Assembly (NCBI GenBank): GCA_913045625.1
Contig: CAJWPE010000005.1
Span: 1-49,794, forward strand
Length of the DNA stretch: 49,794 nucleotides
Source: an uncultured Chloroflexota bacterium
GTDB taxonomy: Bacteria > Chloroflexota > Dehalococcoidia > Lucifugimonadales > UBA826
Direction: 5' to 3'
Below the pieces are notes generated by a model. It saw nothing but the letters and a program-made list of their open reading frames with translations, searched no databases and was not told the origin of the DNA. The translations under genes were made by a program, and so were the position numbers. Position 1 is the stretch's first letter. The number at the start of each line of letters is the position of its first letter. This document shows positions 33,367 through 41,398 of the stretch, piece by piece.

Positions 33367-34394
33367 ATGAATGCAAAGTTGCAGTAATTGGAGCTACTGG
33401 AGCAGTAGGTCAAGTTTTTCTAAAGATCGCAGAAGAAAGACAATTCCCTATTTCTCAAATCAGGTTGTGCGCATCTGAAAGATCTATTGGCAAAACACTA
33501 AAATTCAACTCTGAAGAAATCCCTGTAGAACTATGTACTAGAGAATTACTAGAAGAAGTAGATTTTGCTTTTATTTCTGCAAGCGGTGATATAAGCAGAG
33601 AATTTGCCCCTATAGCAGCTGAGGTTGGCACTGTAGCAATCGATGACAGCTCAGCCTTCAGAATGGATCAATCTGTTCCATTAGTGGTACCTGAAGTCAA
33701 TGCAAACGACTTAGATTCACATCAAGGAATTGTTGCTATTCCAAATTGCTCAACAACACCATTAGTGATGGTCTTAAAGTCGTTGTCAAAAGTATCTAAA
33801 GTTAAAAGAGTAGTAGTTGACACTTTTCAATCAGTTACAGGAACTGGATCTGCTGCATTACAGGAACTAGAAGATCAAAGTTCAAAAATACTTTCCAATC
33901 AAAATTTTAGCGTTAATGAATACCCTCACCAAATTGCATTCAATGTTCTGCCTCACATTGAACCATTTCAAGAAAACGGATATACACGAGAAGAGATGAA
34001 AATGGTTTATGAGACTCGTAAAATATTACACGATGAACAACTTATGGTTTCGGCTACTTGTGTTAGAGTGCCTGTTCCTATAAGTCATAGTGAATCTATG
34101 CACATTGAGTTTGAAGATAGGGTATCACCTGAGGAAGTAAGACAAATTTTATCAACTGAAGCAGGAATCAAAGTTATGGACGATCCTTTTTCAGATGTGT
34201 ATCCTATGCCCATTCAAGCTACTGGAATTGATGATGTACTTGTAGGAAGAATTCGTAAAGATGTATCTCATCCTAACGGAATTGCAATGTGGGTAGTATG
34301 TGACAATCTTAGAAAAGGTGCCGCACTCAACGCAATTCAAATAGCTGAACAAATGATGAAAAAAGACGTAGTGAAACACTCTAACTGGAGGTAA
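33363..34394 (+). CDS. asd: Aspartate-semialdehyde dehydrogenase
   Basis: 343 residues: NADP site VIGATGAVGQVFL, active-site Cys in AIPNCSTTPLVM, the QSVTGTGS loop, and VRVPVPISHSESMHIEF containing the catalytic His. It supplies aspartate semialdehyde to lysine/DAP, threonine and methionine synthesis. Its ATG overlaps the dapB stop (ATGA) and dapA follows after 2 bases. Confidence 0.96.
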   Translation: MNECKVAVIGATGAVGQVFLKIAEERQFPISQIRLCASERSIGKTLKFNSEEIPVELCTRELLEEVDFAFISASGDISREFAPIAAEVGTVAIDDSSAFRMDQSVPLVVPEVNANDLDSHQGIVAIPNCSTTPLVMVLKSLSKVSKVKRVVVDTFQSVTGTGSAALQELEDQSSKILSNQNFSVNEYPHQIAFNVLPHIEPFQENGYTREEMKMVYETRKILHDEQLMVSATCVRVPVPISHSESMHIEFEDRVSPEEVRQILSTEAGIKVMDDPFSDVYPMPIQATGIDDVLVGRIRKDVSHPNGIAMWVVCDNLRKGAALNAIQIAEQMMKKDVVKHSNWR

Positions 34395-34396
34395 AA

Positions 34397-35287
34397 ATGG
34401 TTGAATTTGGAAGACTACTTACTGCAATGATTACCCCATTCAATCCTGACGGAACAATTAATTTCCCACAAGCAAGAAAACTTGCGCAAGCTCTTGTTTC
34501 TTCTGGAACAGAAGGCTTGGTAATAGGAGGAACAACAGGAGAAGCACCATCAATGTCAGATGATGAAAAAATCAGGTTGTTTGCAGAAGTAAAAGAAGCT
34601 GTTGGAGATTCTGCTGCTGTTATCGCTGGGACTACAGACAACAACCACAACAAATCAATAGAACTGTCTAAAGAGGCTGAAAAAGTAGGTGCAGATGCTC
34701 TTTTATTAACTGTTCCTGCCTACAACAAACCAACACAAGAAGGTTTATATAGAAATTTCAAAGCAATAGCTGAAGCAACTTCTCTGCCTGGAATCTTATA
34801 CAATGTACCATCTAGAACTTCATTAAACATGACTGTTGAAACAACTCTTAGATTAGCTGAAATTGATAACATTATAGGGGTAAAAGAAGCATCTAGTGAT
34901 TTTACCCAAATCACTACTATTATAGACAAAGCACCTGACGGTTTTAATGTTTGGTCAGGCAATGATGACGAAACTTTTCCAATCATGTGTGTAGGAGGAT
35001 ATGGAATAGTTAGCGTAGCCTCTCACATTTTAGGCAACCAAATTAAAACAATGATTGGATATATCCTTGACGGCAATTTAGAAACTGCTGCAAGTGAACA
35101 CAAAAGACTTCTTCCTATATTTAAAGCCTTATTTTGGGTAACAAATCCTATTCCAGTTAAATATGCTGTCAACAGACATGGATTTGATGCAGGAATTCAC
35201 AGACTTCCATTATGTGAACCAGACCAGTCTTTTATAAAAGACTTTAATCCTGTAATGGATTCATACAGTATAGATTTACCTGTTTAA
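34397..35287 (+). CDS. dapA: 4-hydroxy-tetrahydrodipicolinate synthase
   Basis: 296 residues, canonical DapA: LTAMITPFNPDG, VIGGTTGEAPSM (the Thr-Thr pair is present, unlike the aldolase at 10.2 kb), ILYNVPSRT with the Tyr, and GVKEASSDF with the Schiff-base Lys. It condenses pyruvate and aspartate semialdehyde. CTGGAGG precedes the ATG. dapB-asd-dapA form one unit behind rpsO-pnp. The purA gene meets it tail to tail with no spacer. Confidence 0.96.
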   Translation: MVEFGRLLTAMITPFNPDGTINFPQARKLAQALVSSGTEGLVIGGTTGEAPSMSDDEKIRLFAEVKEAVGDSAAVIAGTTDNNHNKSIELSKEAEKVGADALLLTVPAYNKPTQEGLYRNFKAIAEATSLPGILYNVPSRTSLNMTVETTLRLAEIDNIIGVKEASSDFTQITTIIDKAPDGFNVWSGNDDETFPIMCVGGYGIVSVASHILGNQIKTMIGYILDGNLETAASEHKRLLPIFKALFWVTNPIPVKYAVNRHGFDAGIHRLPLCEPDQSFIKDFNPVMDSYSIDLPV

Positions 35288-36574
35288 TTAAATTAAAGGT
35301 TTTACAGTAATAGTTTCATCACGATGCGGGCCTGTAGAAATTATGTCTACAGGAGCACCAATTAATTCTTGAATTCTATCAACATAATCACGAGCATTTT
35401 TAGGTAACTTATCTAAATCTGACATTCCTGCAGTTGGGATGTCCCAACCGGGCAATTCCTCATATACAGGAACACATCTACTTAAAGCAGCCATGCCACC
35501 TGGCAATTGATCAATGATTTCTCCGTCCAGTTCATAACCTGTACAGATCTTAACAATTTCAAATTGATCTAAAACGTCTAATCTAGTAATTACAGCAGAA
35601 GTATAACCATTTACTTGATGACTATATTTTGCAACTACTCCATCAAACCACCCTACTCTTCTAGCTCTACCTGTTGTGGTTCCAAATTCTCTAGCAATTG
35701 TTCTAATGCTTTCACCCACATCATCAAATAGTTCAGTGGGTAAAGGACCTGATCCAACTCTAGTTGTGTAAGCTTTAAAAACTCCAACTACAGAAGTTAA
35801 ATATCTTGGCTGAATTGATAATCCAGTAATTGCTCCACCTATGCTTGAATTTGAAGAAGTCACATATGGATATGTTCCATGATCTATATCAAGTAAAACA
35901 CCTTGGGCACCTTCTAAAACTGCATTAGACCCTTTAGATAATTGATCATTAATATACTCTCCTGTTGGAGCAATATATGGATATAACTTTTCTGACCAAA
36001 TCTTACATAGCTCTAATAATTGGTCTACTGAAGGAGATTGTTGAACTTTATTTTTTTCAACTAATTGATTTGAAGACTCAACAAGTGCAATTAAACGATC
36101 TTTTAAAGTATCTATATCTAATAAATCTGCAGCCCTAATCCCTTTTCTAGAAATTTTATCTCTATATGCTGGACCTATCCCTTTACCAGTAGTCCCAATA
36201 GCATCTGTTCCTAATTTGATTTCAGAAAGGTTATCCAACACAACATGATGAGGAAGAATCAAATGGACTCTGTCACTTACAATCAATCTATCTGAAATAT
36301 CTATCCCAACATCATTCAAAGCATTAATTTCGCTAATTAAAATATCTGGATTAATAACTAAACCATTTCCAATGATATTAATGACATTTTCATTGAATAC
36401 TCCACACGGTAAAAGATGTAAACTGAATTCACCTAAATCGTTGATAACTGTATGACCGGCATTATTCCCTCCAGAAAATCTTGCCACTATATCAGCATCT
36501 TCAGCTAGAAAATCAACTATTTTACCTTTTCCTTCATCGCCCCATTGAGCTCCCAGAACTGCATGAGCAGGCAT
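35288..36574 (-). CDS. purA: Adenylosuccinate synthetase
   Basis: 428 residues: QWGDEGKGKIVDFLAED (GTP site), GGNNAGHTV, GTTGKGIGPAYRDK and TTTGRARRVGWFD are the standard PurA blocks. It commits IMP to AMP synthesis using GTP and aspartate. GGAG lies six bases before the ATG. A promoter with an extended -10 and a leader hairpin followed by a T-run lie upstream. Confidence 0.96.
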   Translation of the reverse strand: MPAHAVLGAQWGDEGKGKIVDFLAEDADIVARFSGGNNAGHTVINDLGEFSLHLLPCGVFNENVINIIGNGLVINPDILISEINALNDVGIDISDRLIVSDRVHLILPHHVVLDNLSEIKLGTDAIGTTGKGIGPAYRDKISRKGIRAADLLDIDTLKDRLIALVESSNQLVEKNKVQQSPSVDQLLELCKIWSEKLYPYIAPTGEYINDQLSKGSNAVLEGAQGVLLDIDHGTYPYVTSSNSSIGGAITGLSIQPRYLTSVVGVFKAYTTRVGSGPLPTELFDDVGESIRTIAREFGTTTGRARRVGWFDGVVAKYSHQVNGYTSAVITRLDVLDQFEIVKICTGYELDGEIIDQLPGGMAALSRCVPVYEELPGWDIPTAGMSDLDKLPKNARDYVDRIQELIGAPVDIISTGPHRDETITVKPLI

Positions 36575-36605
36575 ACTTCACTCCATAAAAAAATTTACAA
36601 AAAAA

Positions 36606-36663
36606 TTCTCCGCAATTGTGAGCGTTCAAAGGCATCGACAGTGGAGATTCGACGATTATATCA
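36606..36663 (-). promoter_or_regulatory. purA promoter (extended -10) and possible leader attenuator
   Basis: Read leftwards, TGATATAAT (36663-36655) is an extended -10 giving a start near 36648 and a leader of about 74 bases. In the leader UCUCC (36647-36643) can pair with GGAGA (36611-36607), followed at once by A and seven U (36606-36599). The hairpin has a 31-base loop, so it is a weak terminator unless the loop folds or binds something. I do not recognise a known riboswitch. Confidence 0.4.
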
Positions 36664-36697
36664 GAGCTTATATCTGAAAAGCATTAACAATAAAAAA

Positions 36698-37039
36698 CTA
36701 TTTGTAAATAAATTTTGATACTTCCTCTATCGCCCTAGAAATATAAATAAATCTTTCTGAAGTTGACAAATCTATTTCATTAAATTTTTCATCTTGCTCA
36801 TAACCACCCAATTCTGCGGGACCAGGAATCAAATTCAGTTGTAATTCACAAATTTTTCCTTCGGGGGTCACTACAATGCAACCTATATCAGAATTATTAT
36901 CAATCGGATCCAATTCAATAGCTTTAATTGTTTGCATGCCCATAAAACCAGGAAATGGATCTATCGAGAGGCATAACCGTTCTAAAATATCGGTTAATTG
37001 ATTTAACGATTCTAAATATTTTTCATTAGATTGTGACAT
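36698..37039 (-). CDS. Hypothetical protein, 113 residues
   Basis: No family recognised. It opens MSQSNEKYLESLNQLTDIL (helical) and contains DIGCIVVTPEGKICELQLNLIPGPAELGG, suggesting a small alpha/beta fold; there are no membrane segments. The ATG at 37039 has CGGAGA upstream. A longer frame from 37078 would run through the tRNA-Met promoter and is unlikely. It precedes purA on the same strand, 123 bases away, and may be cotranscribed or separate. Confidence 0.6.
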   Translation of the reverse strand: MSQSNEKYLESLNQLTDILERLCLSIDPFPGFMGMQTIKAIELDPIDNNSDIGCIVVTPEGKICELQLNLIPGPAELGGYEQDEKFNEIDLSTSERFIYISRAIEEVSKFIYK

Positions 37040-37049
37040 CACTTCTCCG

Positions 37050-37078
37050 TTGACACTTATAAAAGCTAGACATATCAT
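37050..37078 (+). promoter_or_regulatory. Strong sigma70 promoter of tRNA-Met
   Basis: A perfect TTGACA (37050-37055), a 17-base spacer and TATCAT (37073-37078). Transcription would begin near 37085, 15 bases before the tRNA. Confidence 0.7.
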
Positions 37079-37099
37079 AAAATACTCTAATCATATTCC

Positions 37100-37175
37100 G
37101 GCTACGTAGCTCAGGGGTTAGAGCGGGGTCTTCATAAGGCCTAGGTCGGTGGTTCAAATCCACCCGTAGCCACCA
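37100..37175 (+). tRNA. tRNA-Met (CAT)
   Basis: The cloverleaf is complete: acceptor GGCTACG/CGTAGCC, D arm GCTC/GAGC, anticodon loop TTCATAA with CAT, T arm GGTGG-TTCAAAT-CCACC, discriminator A and encoded CCA. G1-C72 is paired, so it is an elongator, not initiator, tRNA-Met. tRNA-Ile2 also carries CAT before lysidine modification, but the acceptor stem matches elongator tRNA-Met closely. Confidence 0.93.
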
Positions 37176-37201
37176 ACCATTTTACTATGGGGAAATTTTT
37201 C

Positions 37202-38614
37202 TTAAGGATGATAAACAACCATCTTTAATTCTGTCATTTCCTCTACTGCATATTTAGGACCCTCTTTACCCATTCCGCTATCTTTAAGTCCGCCATAAGG
37301 CATTAAGTCTACTCTCCATCCTGGACCGGAATTAATGTGTAAGTTACCTGAATCAACTTCTCTTGCAAATTTCATTGCCCAATCTAAATTTTGAGTAAAT
37401 ATAGCTGCACTAAGTCCATAATTTGAATCATTTGCTATTCGTATAGCCTCATCAATATCAGAAGAAGGAGTCACTGCAACAGCAGGCCCAAATAGTTCTT
37501 CACATGAAACTCTCATTTCAGGTTTCACATCAGCAACTACAGTTGGAGCATGCATTGCTCCTTCGTAATCACCGCCAGTAATAGTTCTAGCACCACTACT
37601 TACAGCTTCTTTTATCCATTCATTCACTCTCACGGCTTCTTGAGGTTTGACCATAGGACCCATTTTGATTGATTCATCCATTGGATTACCTGTACTAATT
37701 TTTTCAACACCTTCTTTAAGAGCATCTAAATAATCTGAATAAATTCTTTTATCTGCAATTACTCTTTGAGCCGAAATGCATACCTGTCCAGCGTTAGCAA
37801 AACCACTAGAAATAGTACCTGCTACTACTTTTTCAATATCTGCATCATGCATTACAATTAATGGTGCATTTGAACCAAGTTCCATAGTCACTTTTTTCAA
37901 ACCAGCTGCCCTACAAATTCCTTCTCCTACATCTCGACTACCAGTAAAAGTGATTTTACGAATACGTGAGTCCTCTACAAGGGCTCCTCCAACTGTAGTA
38001 CCTGAACCAGTAATACATTGAACAGCATCTGCCGGAAATCCTGCTTCAATTAAAATTTCAGTCAATTTTAGCGCTGATAAAGGAGTGTCAGAGGCAGGTT
38101 TGATAATCACCGCATTACCTGCTGCCAATGCAGGCCCCACTTTATGACAAACAAGATTTAACGGGAAATTAAAAGGTGCTATAGCAGCAACAATTCCAAC
38201 TGGTACTCTTAATGTGAAACCAAGTTGACCAGTCCAAGTAGGAGAACCGTGTAATGGAACGACTTCACCTGATAAACGTTTAGCTTCTTCAGCAGATCCT
38301 GTCATAGTTTGAATTGCTCTTTGAACTTCACCAATCCCTTCAGATATGACTTTACCCTCTTCCAAGGTAATTGTTTGTCCAAGATCTACCATTCTTTCGT
38401 CCATTAATTTAATGGCTTTCATCAATAATTCATACCGTTGATATCCTGACATTTTAGCCATTTCTTTTGCGCCTCTTTCAGCAGCAGAAATAGCAGCAGA
38501 TACATCTGCAGAAGTTGCTTTTGGAACTGTGTCAAAAGCCTCTCCATTAAAAGGATTTATTACTTGAATTTTGTCGTCTCTATCAACCCATGATCCATCA
38601 ATGTACATTTTCAT
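37202..38614 (-). CDS. NAD(P)-dependent aldehyde dehydrogenase
   Basis: 470 residues of the ALDH superfamily: VAAIAPFNFPLNLV (cofactor), MELGSNAPLIV with the general-base Glu, NAGQVCISAQRV with the nucleophilic Cys, and HINSGPGWRVDLMPYGGLKDSG. It is nearest in form to the GAPN/lactaldehyde/succinate-semialdehyde group; the substrate is not determined. GGAGA lies eight bases before the ATG. A perfect 22-bp palindrome sits in its upstream region at the -35 position, suggesting repressor control. Confidence 0.9.
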   Translation of the reverse strand: MKMYIDGSWVDRDDKIQVINPFNGEAFDTVPKATSADVSAAISAAERGAKEMAKMSGYQRYELLMKAIKLMDERMVDLGQTITLEEGKVISEGIGEVQRAIQTMTGSAEEAKRLSGEVVPLHGSPTWTGQLGFTLRVPVGIVAAIAPFNFPLNLVCHKVGPALAAGNAVIIKPASDTPLSALKLTEILIEAGFPADAVQCITGSGTTVGGALVEDSRIRKITFTGSRDVGEGICRAAGLKKVTMELGSNAPLIVMHDADIEKVVAGTISSGFANAGQVCISAQRVIADKRIYSDYLDALKEGVEKISTGNPMDESIKMGPMVKPQEAVRVNEWIKEAVSSGARTITGGDYEGAMHAPTVVADVKPEMRVSCEELFGPAVAVTPSSDIDEAIRIANDSNYGLSAAIFTQNLDWAMKFAREVDSGNLHINSGPGWRVDLMPYGGLKDSGMGKEGPKYAVEEMTELKMVVYHP

Positions 38615-38646
38615 TATGCATGTCTCCAGTAATGTGTATTAGTACA

Positions 38647-38652
38647 ACTATA
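38647..38652 (-). promoter_or_regulatory. Candidate -10 of the aldehyde dehydrogenase gene
   Basis: TATAGT read leftwards from 38652 to 38647. The palindrome at 38666-38687 begins 13 bases upstream, so it would cover the -35 region. Confidence 0.35.
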
Positions 38653-38665
38653 CCTTAATTATTTA

Positions 38666-38687
38666 GAAAATTATGTACATAATTTTC
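38666..38687. promoter_or_regulatory. Perfect 22-bp palindrome, likely operator
   Basis: GAAAATTATGT followed directly by ACATAATTTTC, with no spacer or mismatch. It lies in the 157-base region between the divergent aldehyde dehydrogenase and lipoprotein genes. A perfect dyad of this length is typical of a homodimeric regulator site; the regulator is not in the window. It could also be a hairpin in RNA, but it has no loop and no T-run after it. Confidence 0.6.
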
Positions 38688-38743
38688 CTCAAAAAAACTT
38701 ATGAATCAGGTATTAACTCCCTATGCTTTTTTGAATGAACACC

Positions 38744-38749
38744 TATAAT
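38744..38749 (+). promoter_or_regulatory. Candidate -10 of the lipoprotein gene
   Basis: TATAAT in ACACCTATAATTAC, 23 bases before the ATG. No good -35 at 17 bases. An AAGGAG follows, just before the start codon. Confidence 0.4.
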
Positions 38750-38771
38750 TACAAGCCATTAAGGAGTAAAA

Positions 38772-39860
38772 ATGAAAAATTTATCAAGTCTTTTATTAGC
38801 AATAGTAGTTTCTTCAATCTTTGTAGGATGTAATGCTGTGGGTCTAGCAACAGGTGAAAATGAAATTGATATGAAAGAACAAAAAATAAAAGAATGCACT
38901 GAATTGCTTTTAGATAAACAATTATTTTCCCAATGCCTTGATGAATTAGATCTAAGAAAATCTACGGCTATAAATATTGAGGAAGCTGAAAATCAAGCAA
39001 TAGAGACTCTTCTTTTTGATGACTCTCGAGACAAAGCTATTAGTGCTATGCGAACATGCGATGAAATGACAAACGACAATGTGACATTCAATCAAGAGAC
39101 ACAAAAAATGTGTAAAGAAATTTCTCAAAACATTTATCACGGAAACCTATCTAGTAACGCGGATCTTGAAGATGTACAGAATGATATTGCAGATTCTATT
39201 CTGACTATGAAAACTTGCTTAGATGAAGCCAATAAAGATATCCCTTCAAAAAATATAAACATTATGTGCAGAGAAATTTCTGAACAAGCCTATCTAGATG
39301 CTGAAGGAAAATCATCAGAAGTTGAAGTTGCGATCGTTAAAGCATCTACTAAAGCTGCCTCCTCAACAATGTCTGCATGTATGTCGAATAGCAGAACCTC
39401 AGGCTTAGCGCTCTCTGAGTGTGCTTCTATGGCACGTAGAGAATTTAGTAATGCCGGCGGATCTACAGAACAAACCAGAAAGCAGCAGTCAAGTGGACTC
39501 CAACTATTTGATAAAAATGGAATTGAAAGAGCTGCGATTGACAAAGAAGGTCGCATTATGATGGCTAGATCTGGAGATAGTGGCTCTAGAGAAAATTCAT
39601 CTCTAATTATCGCTGGAAATAATAATGTTTCATCTAATGATCAATTAGATCAGTTATCAAAACTACCTAAAGATGCGCCACAAGGATCTATTCAAATTAC
39701 TGCCAACAGTTCAGTTTCATCGATGGGACAATTAGATGAAATAAAACCGAAAGATAAAGATGAAATGTCTGAAATGTTTAAAAAGTTCGAAGAAAGAATT
39801 AATGAACTAGAAAATCAAATTAGACAACTTCAAGAAATTATCGAAGACTTAAAACCATAA
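38772..39860 (+). CDS. Lipoprotein with four Cys-pair repeats and a C-terminal coiled coil
   Basis: The N-terminus is a lipoprotein signal: basic start, hydrophobic LLLAIVVSSIFVG, then Cys20 (lipobox FVGC). The region after it holds four repeats about 54 residues apart, each with a Cys pair: C42/C55, C96/C114, C149/C166 and C203/C217. The first Cys of successive pairs are 54, 53 and 54 apart. Repeats 2 and 3 also share CKEISQNIY / CREISEQAY. A 100-residue linker with KNGIERAAIDKEGRI follows, then a heptad-rich coiled coil at 330-359 (MFKKFEERINELENQ). It is probably anchored outside the membrane, with disulfide-stapled helical hairpins. No known family recognised. AAGGAG precedes the ATG. Confidence 0.85.
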   Translation: MKNLSSLLLAIVVSSIFVGCNAVGLATGENEIDMKEQKIKECTELLLDKQLFSQCLDELDLRKSTAINIEEAENQAIETLLFDDSRDKAISAMRTCDEMTNDNVTFNQETQKMCKEISQNIYHGNLSSNADLEDVQNDIADSILTMKTCLDEANKDIPSKNINIMCREISEQAYLDAEGKSSEVEVAIVKASTKAASSTMSACMSNSRTSGLALSECASMARREFSNAGGSTEQTRKQQSSGLQLFDKNGIERAAIDKEGRIMMARSGDSGSRENSSLIIAGNNNVSSNDQLDQLSKLPKDAPQGSIQITANSSVSSMGQLDEIKPKDKDEMSEMFKKFEERINELENQIRQLQEIIEDLKP

Positions 39861-39865
39861 TTCAT

Positions 39866-39895
39866 AAATGGTAGGGCTTAAAAGCCCTACCATTT
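39866..39895. terminator. Bidirectional terminator between lipoprotein and the 456-aa gene
   Basis: AAATGGTAGGGCTT (39866-39879) and AAGCCCTACCATTT (39882-39895) form a perfect stem, with T/A-rich flanks on both sides. It lies in the 38-base gap between converging genes and can serve both. It is among the clearest terminators in the window. Confidence 0.8.
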
Positions 39896-39898
39896 ATA

Positions 39899-41269
39899 TT
39901 ATTTTGATCCCCAAGGAGTTATAGCCTTCTTTAAAGCTTCATAACCCTGCAAAAATCCTGGCCTATCACCACTATATACTTCATCAAAAGTATCTAGAGC
40001 ATCATCTAACCATTTTTTCAATTCAGCATTTCCAGGATTTGCATCAATATACGCATCTCTTATCAATACGAAGTGAATTCTAGGATCATAAGGTTGTTTT
40101 GTTCCCCCTACCCATTCGTCACCGTCCAAAAGCCTCAACAACATTGCATCAGCTGAACCTAATGTTTGCTCATGAATTGGAGGGCCATCCATCCTATGCA
40201 TTACTGATGTCATGTCTCTACCGTTTCCTGTCACATATCCCATATCTGACCAAACATTTCGCATATTAATATCTTGGCCTAAATGCTTAGCAACCATGCC
40301 ACCAAAAGCTCTCAATGGATCCGATATATCTGCTAACAAATCTGTCAATCTATCTCCATCTAAATCAGTAGCAAGTACTATAGTATTTTGTTTTTCAATC
40401 AAATCCCAAATCAATAATCCATAATTAGTGTCGGAAATATGCTGTTCTATTCTTCCTCCCCAATTTTCCATTCCATCTTTAAAATCACTTGGAAGTAAAT
40501 CAATGATTTTTTGAATACTTTCTTTATGTTCTTCATATGGATCAACTGCATATTTTCTACCCACTTGGAATTTGGTCCCTTGAAGTAACCAAGAATGTAA
40601 TCCAGCATTAATTCCATCTTCCATAGCTTGAGTTGGTTTCGTAGCTACTCTTCCGACAAAACCAGTTTCATGAACAAGTTGTAAGAAAAGTCTGTTTGCA
40701 TATGCCATTTGTACACCAGGTGTGTTCATTTCTGAATGAACCACTCCATTTGTATCCACCTCAAATTTTGGTTTATTTTGAGAATACGGAAGACAAGGCA
40801 TACATCTAACAACAGTAATTGGACCATAAGGCCTAACATTACAATAAACTCCAGCTTGAGTTCTCAATGGAGCATTTCCAGACTTACCCATCACTACAAC
40901 TCTGCTTCCATCAGTATCAGTGACATAAGCATCACCTGCAGTAGACCATTTGATTGAAGTACATGGCATATTCCCAAACCAAGATAAAGCTTCCAGCTTA
41001 GAATCATGTCGAATTTGAGACCACATTGGAACACCATAAAAAGGTAATCCCAATACATCTACTGCTGCAATAGTCCCTAAAAGGGCATAAGCATCTGTTA
41101 AGGAATGGGCAACCGGATTAACTGATCCATCATGATTACCGCCTTTCCATACTACTGCATCAGGATAACCATCAGGTTTCACTTCTGCAGGTTCAAACAA
41201 TTCTCCTAAAAGACCTAAAAGATCTCCACCGTCAGCTTCAGTTTTTGCAATAGACATTAAATCAATCAT
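39899..41269 (-). CDS. Unrecognised conserved-looking protein, 456 residues
   Basis: I do not recognise the family. It is soluble, with no signal peptide or membrane segment. Notable parts are a His/Asp-rich start region (WKGGNHDGSVNPVAHS), GVPMWSQIRHDSK, Cys103, a C-x12-C-x2-C cluster (Cys143, Cys156, Cys159 in VRCMPCLPYS) that could bind metal, and Trp-rich phrases (SWLLQGTKF, MENWGGRIE). Coding character is like its neighbours and it begins after GAGGTG. It stands alone on the minus strand. Confidence 0.75.
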   Translation of the reverse strand: MIDLMSIAKTEADGGDLLGLLGELFEPAEVKPDGYPDAVVWKGGNHDGSVNPVAHSLTDAYALLGTIAAVDVLGLPFYGVPMWSQIRHDSKLEALSWFGNMPCTSIKWSTAGDAYVTDTDGSRVVVMGKSGNAPLRTQAGVYCNVRPYGPITVVRCMPCLPYSQNKPKFEVDTNGVVHSEMNTPGVQMAYANRLFLQLVHETGFVGRVATKPTQAMEDGINAGLHSWLLQGTKFQVGRKYAVDPYEEHKESIQKIIDLLPSDFKDGMENWGGRIEQHISDTNYGLLIWDLIEKQNTIVLATDLDGDRLTDLLADISDPLRAFGGMVAKHLGQDINMRNVWSDMGYVTGNGRDMTSVMHRMDGPPIHEQTLGSADAMLLRLLDGDEWVGGTKQPYDPRIHFVLIRDAYIDANPGNAELKKWLDDALDTFDEVYSGDRPGFLQGYEALKKAITPWGSK

Positions 41270-41398
41270 TAATCACCTCATTTTTGTAAAAATTGCTCTG
41301 AGATAGTAACAAACTCCAATCAATGAATCTATAGCATGATCATAGGTGTGAATAAATTTCATATTATGAGATACTCGATTTTAATTTTAGGAAAACAT

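Noticed and set aside
37100-37175. Initiator tRNA-fMet
   Set aside because: Initiators have an unpaired position 1:72; here G1 pairs with C72, so it is an elongator.
39899-41269. Dockerin/EF-hand-like DLDGDRLTD in the 456-aa protein
   Set aside because: It is a single short match with no second copy or secretion signal; chance resemblance is more likely.
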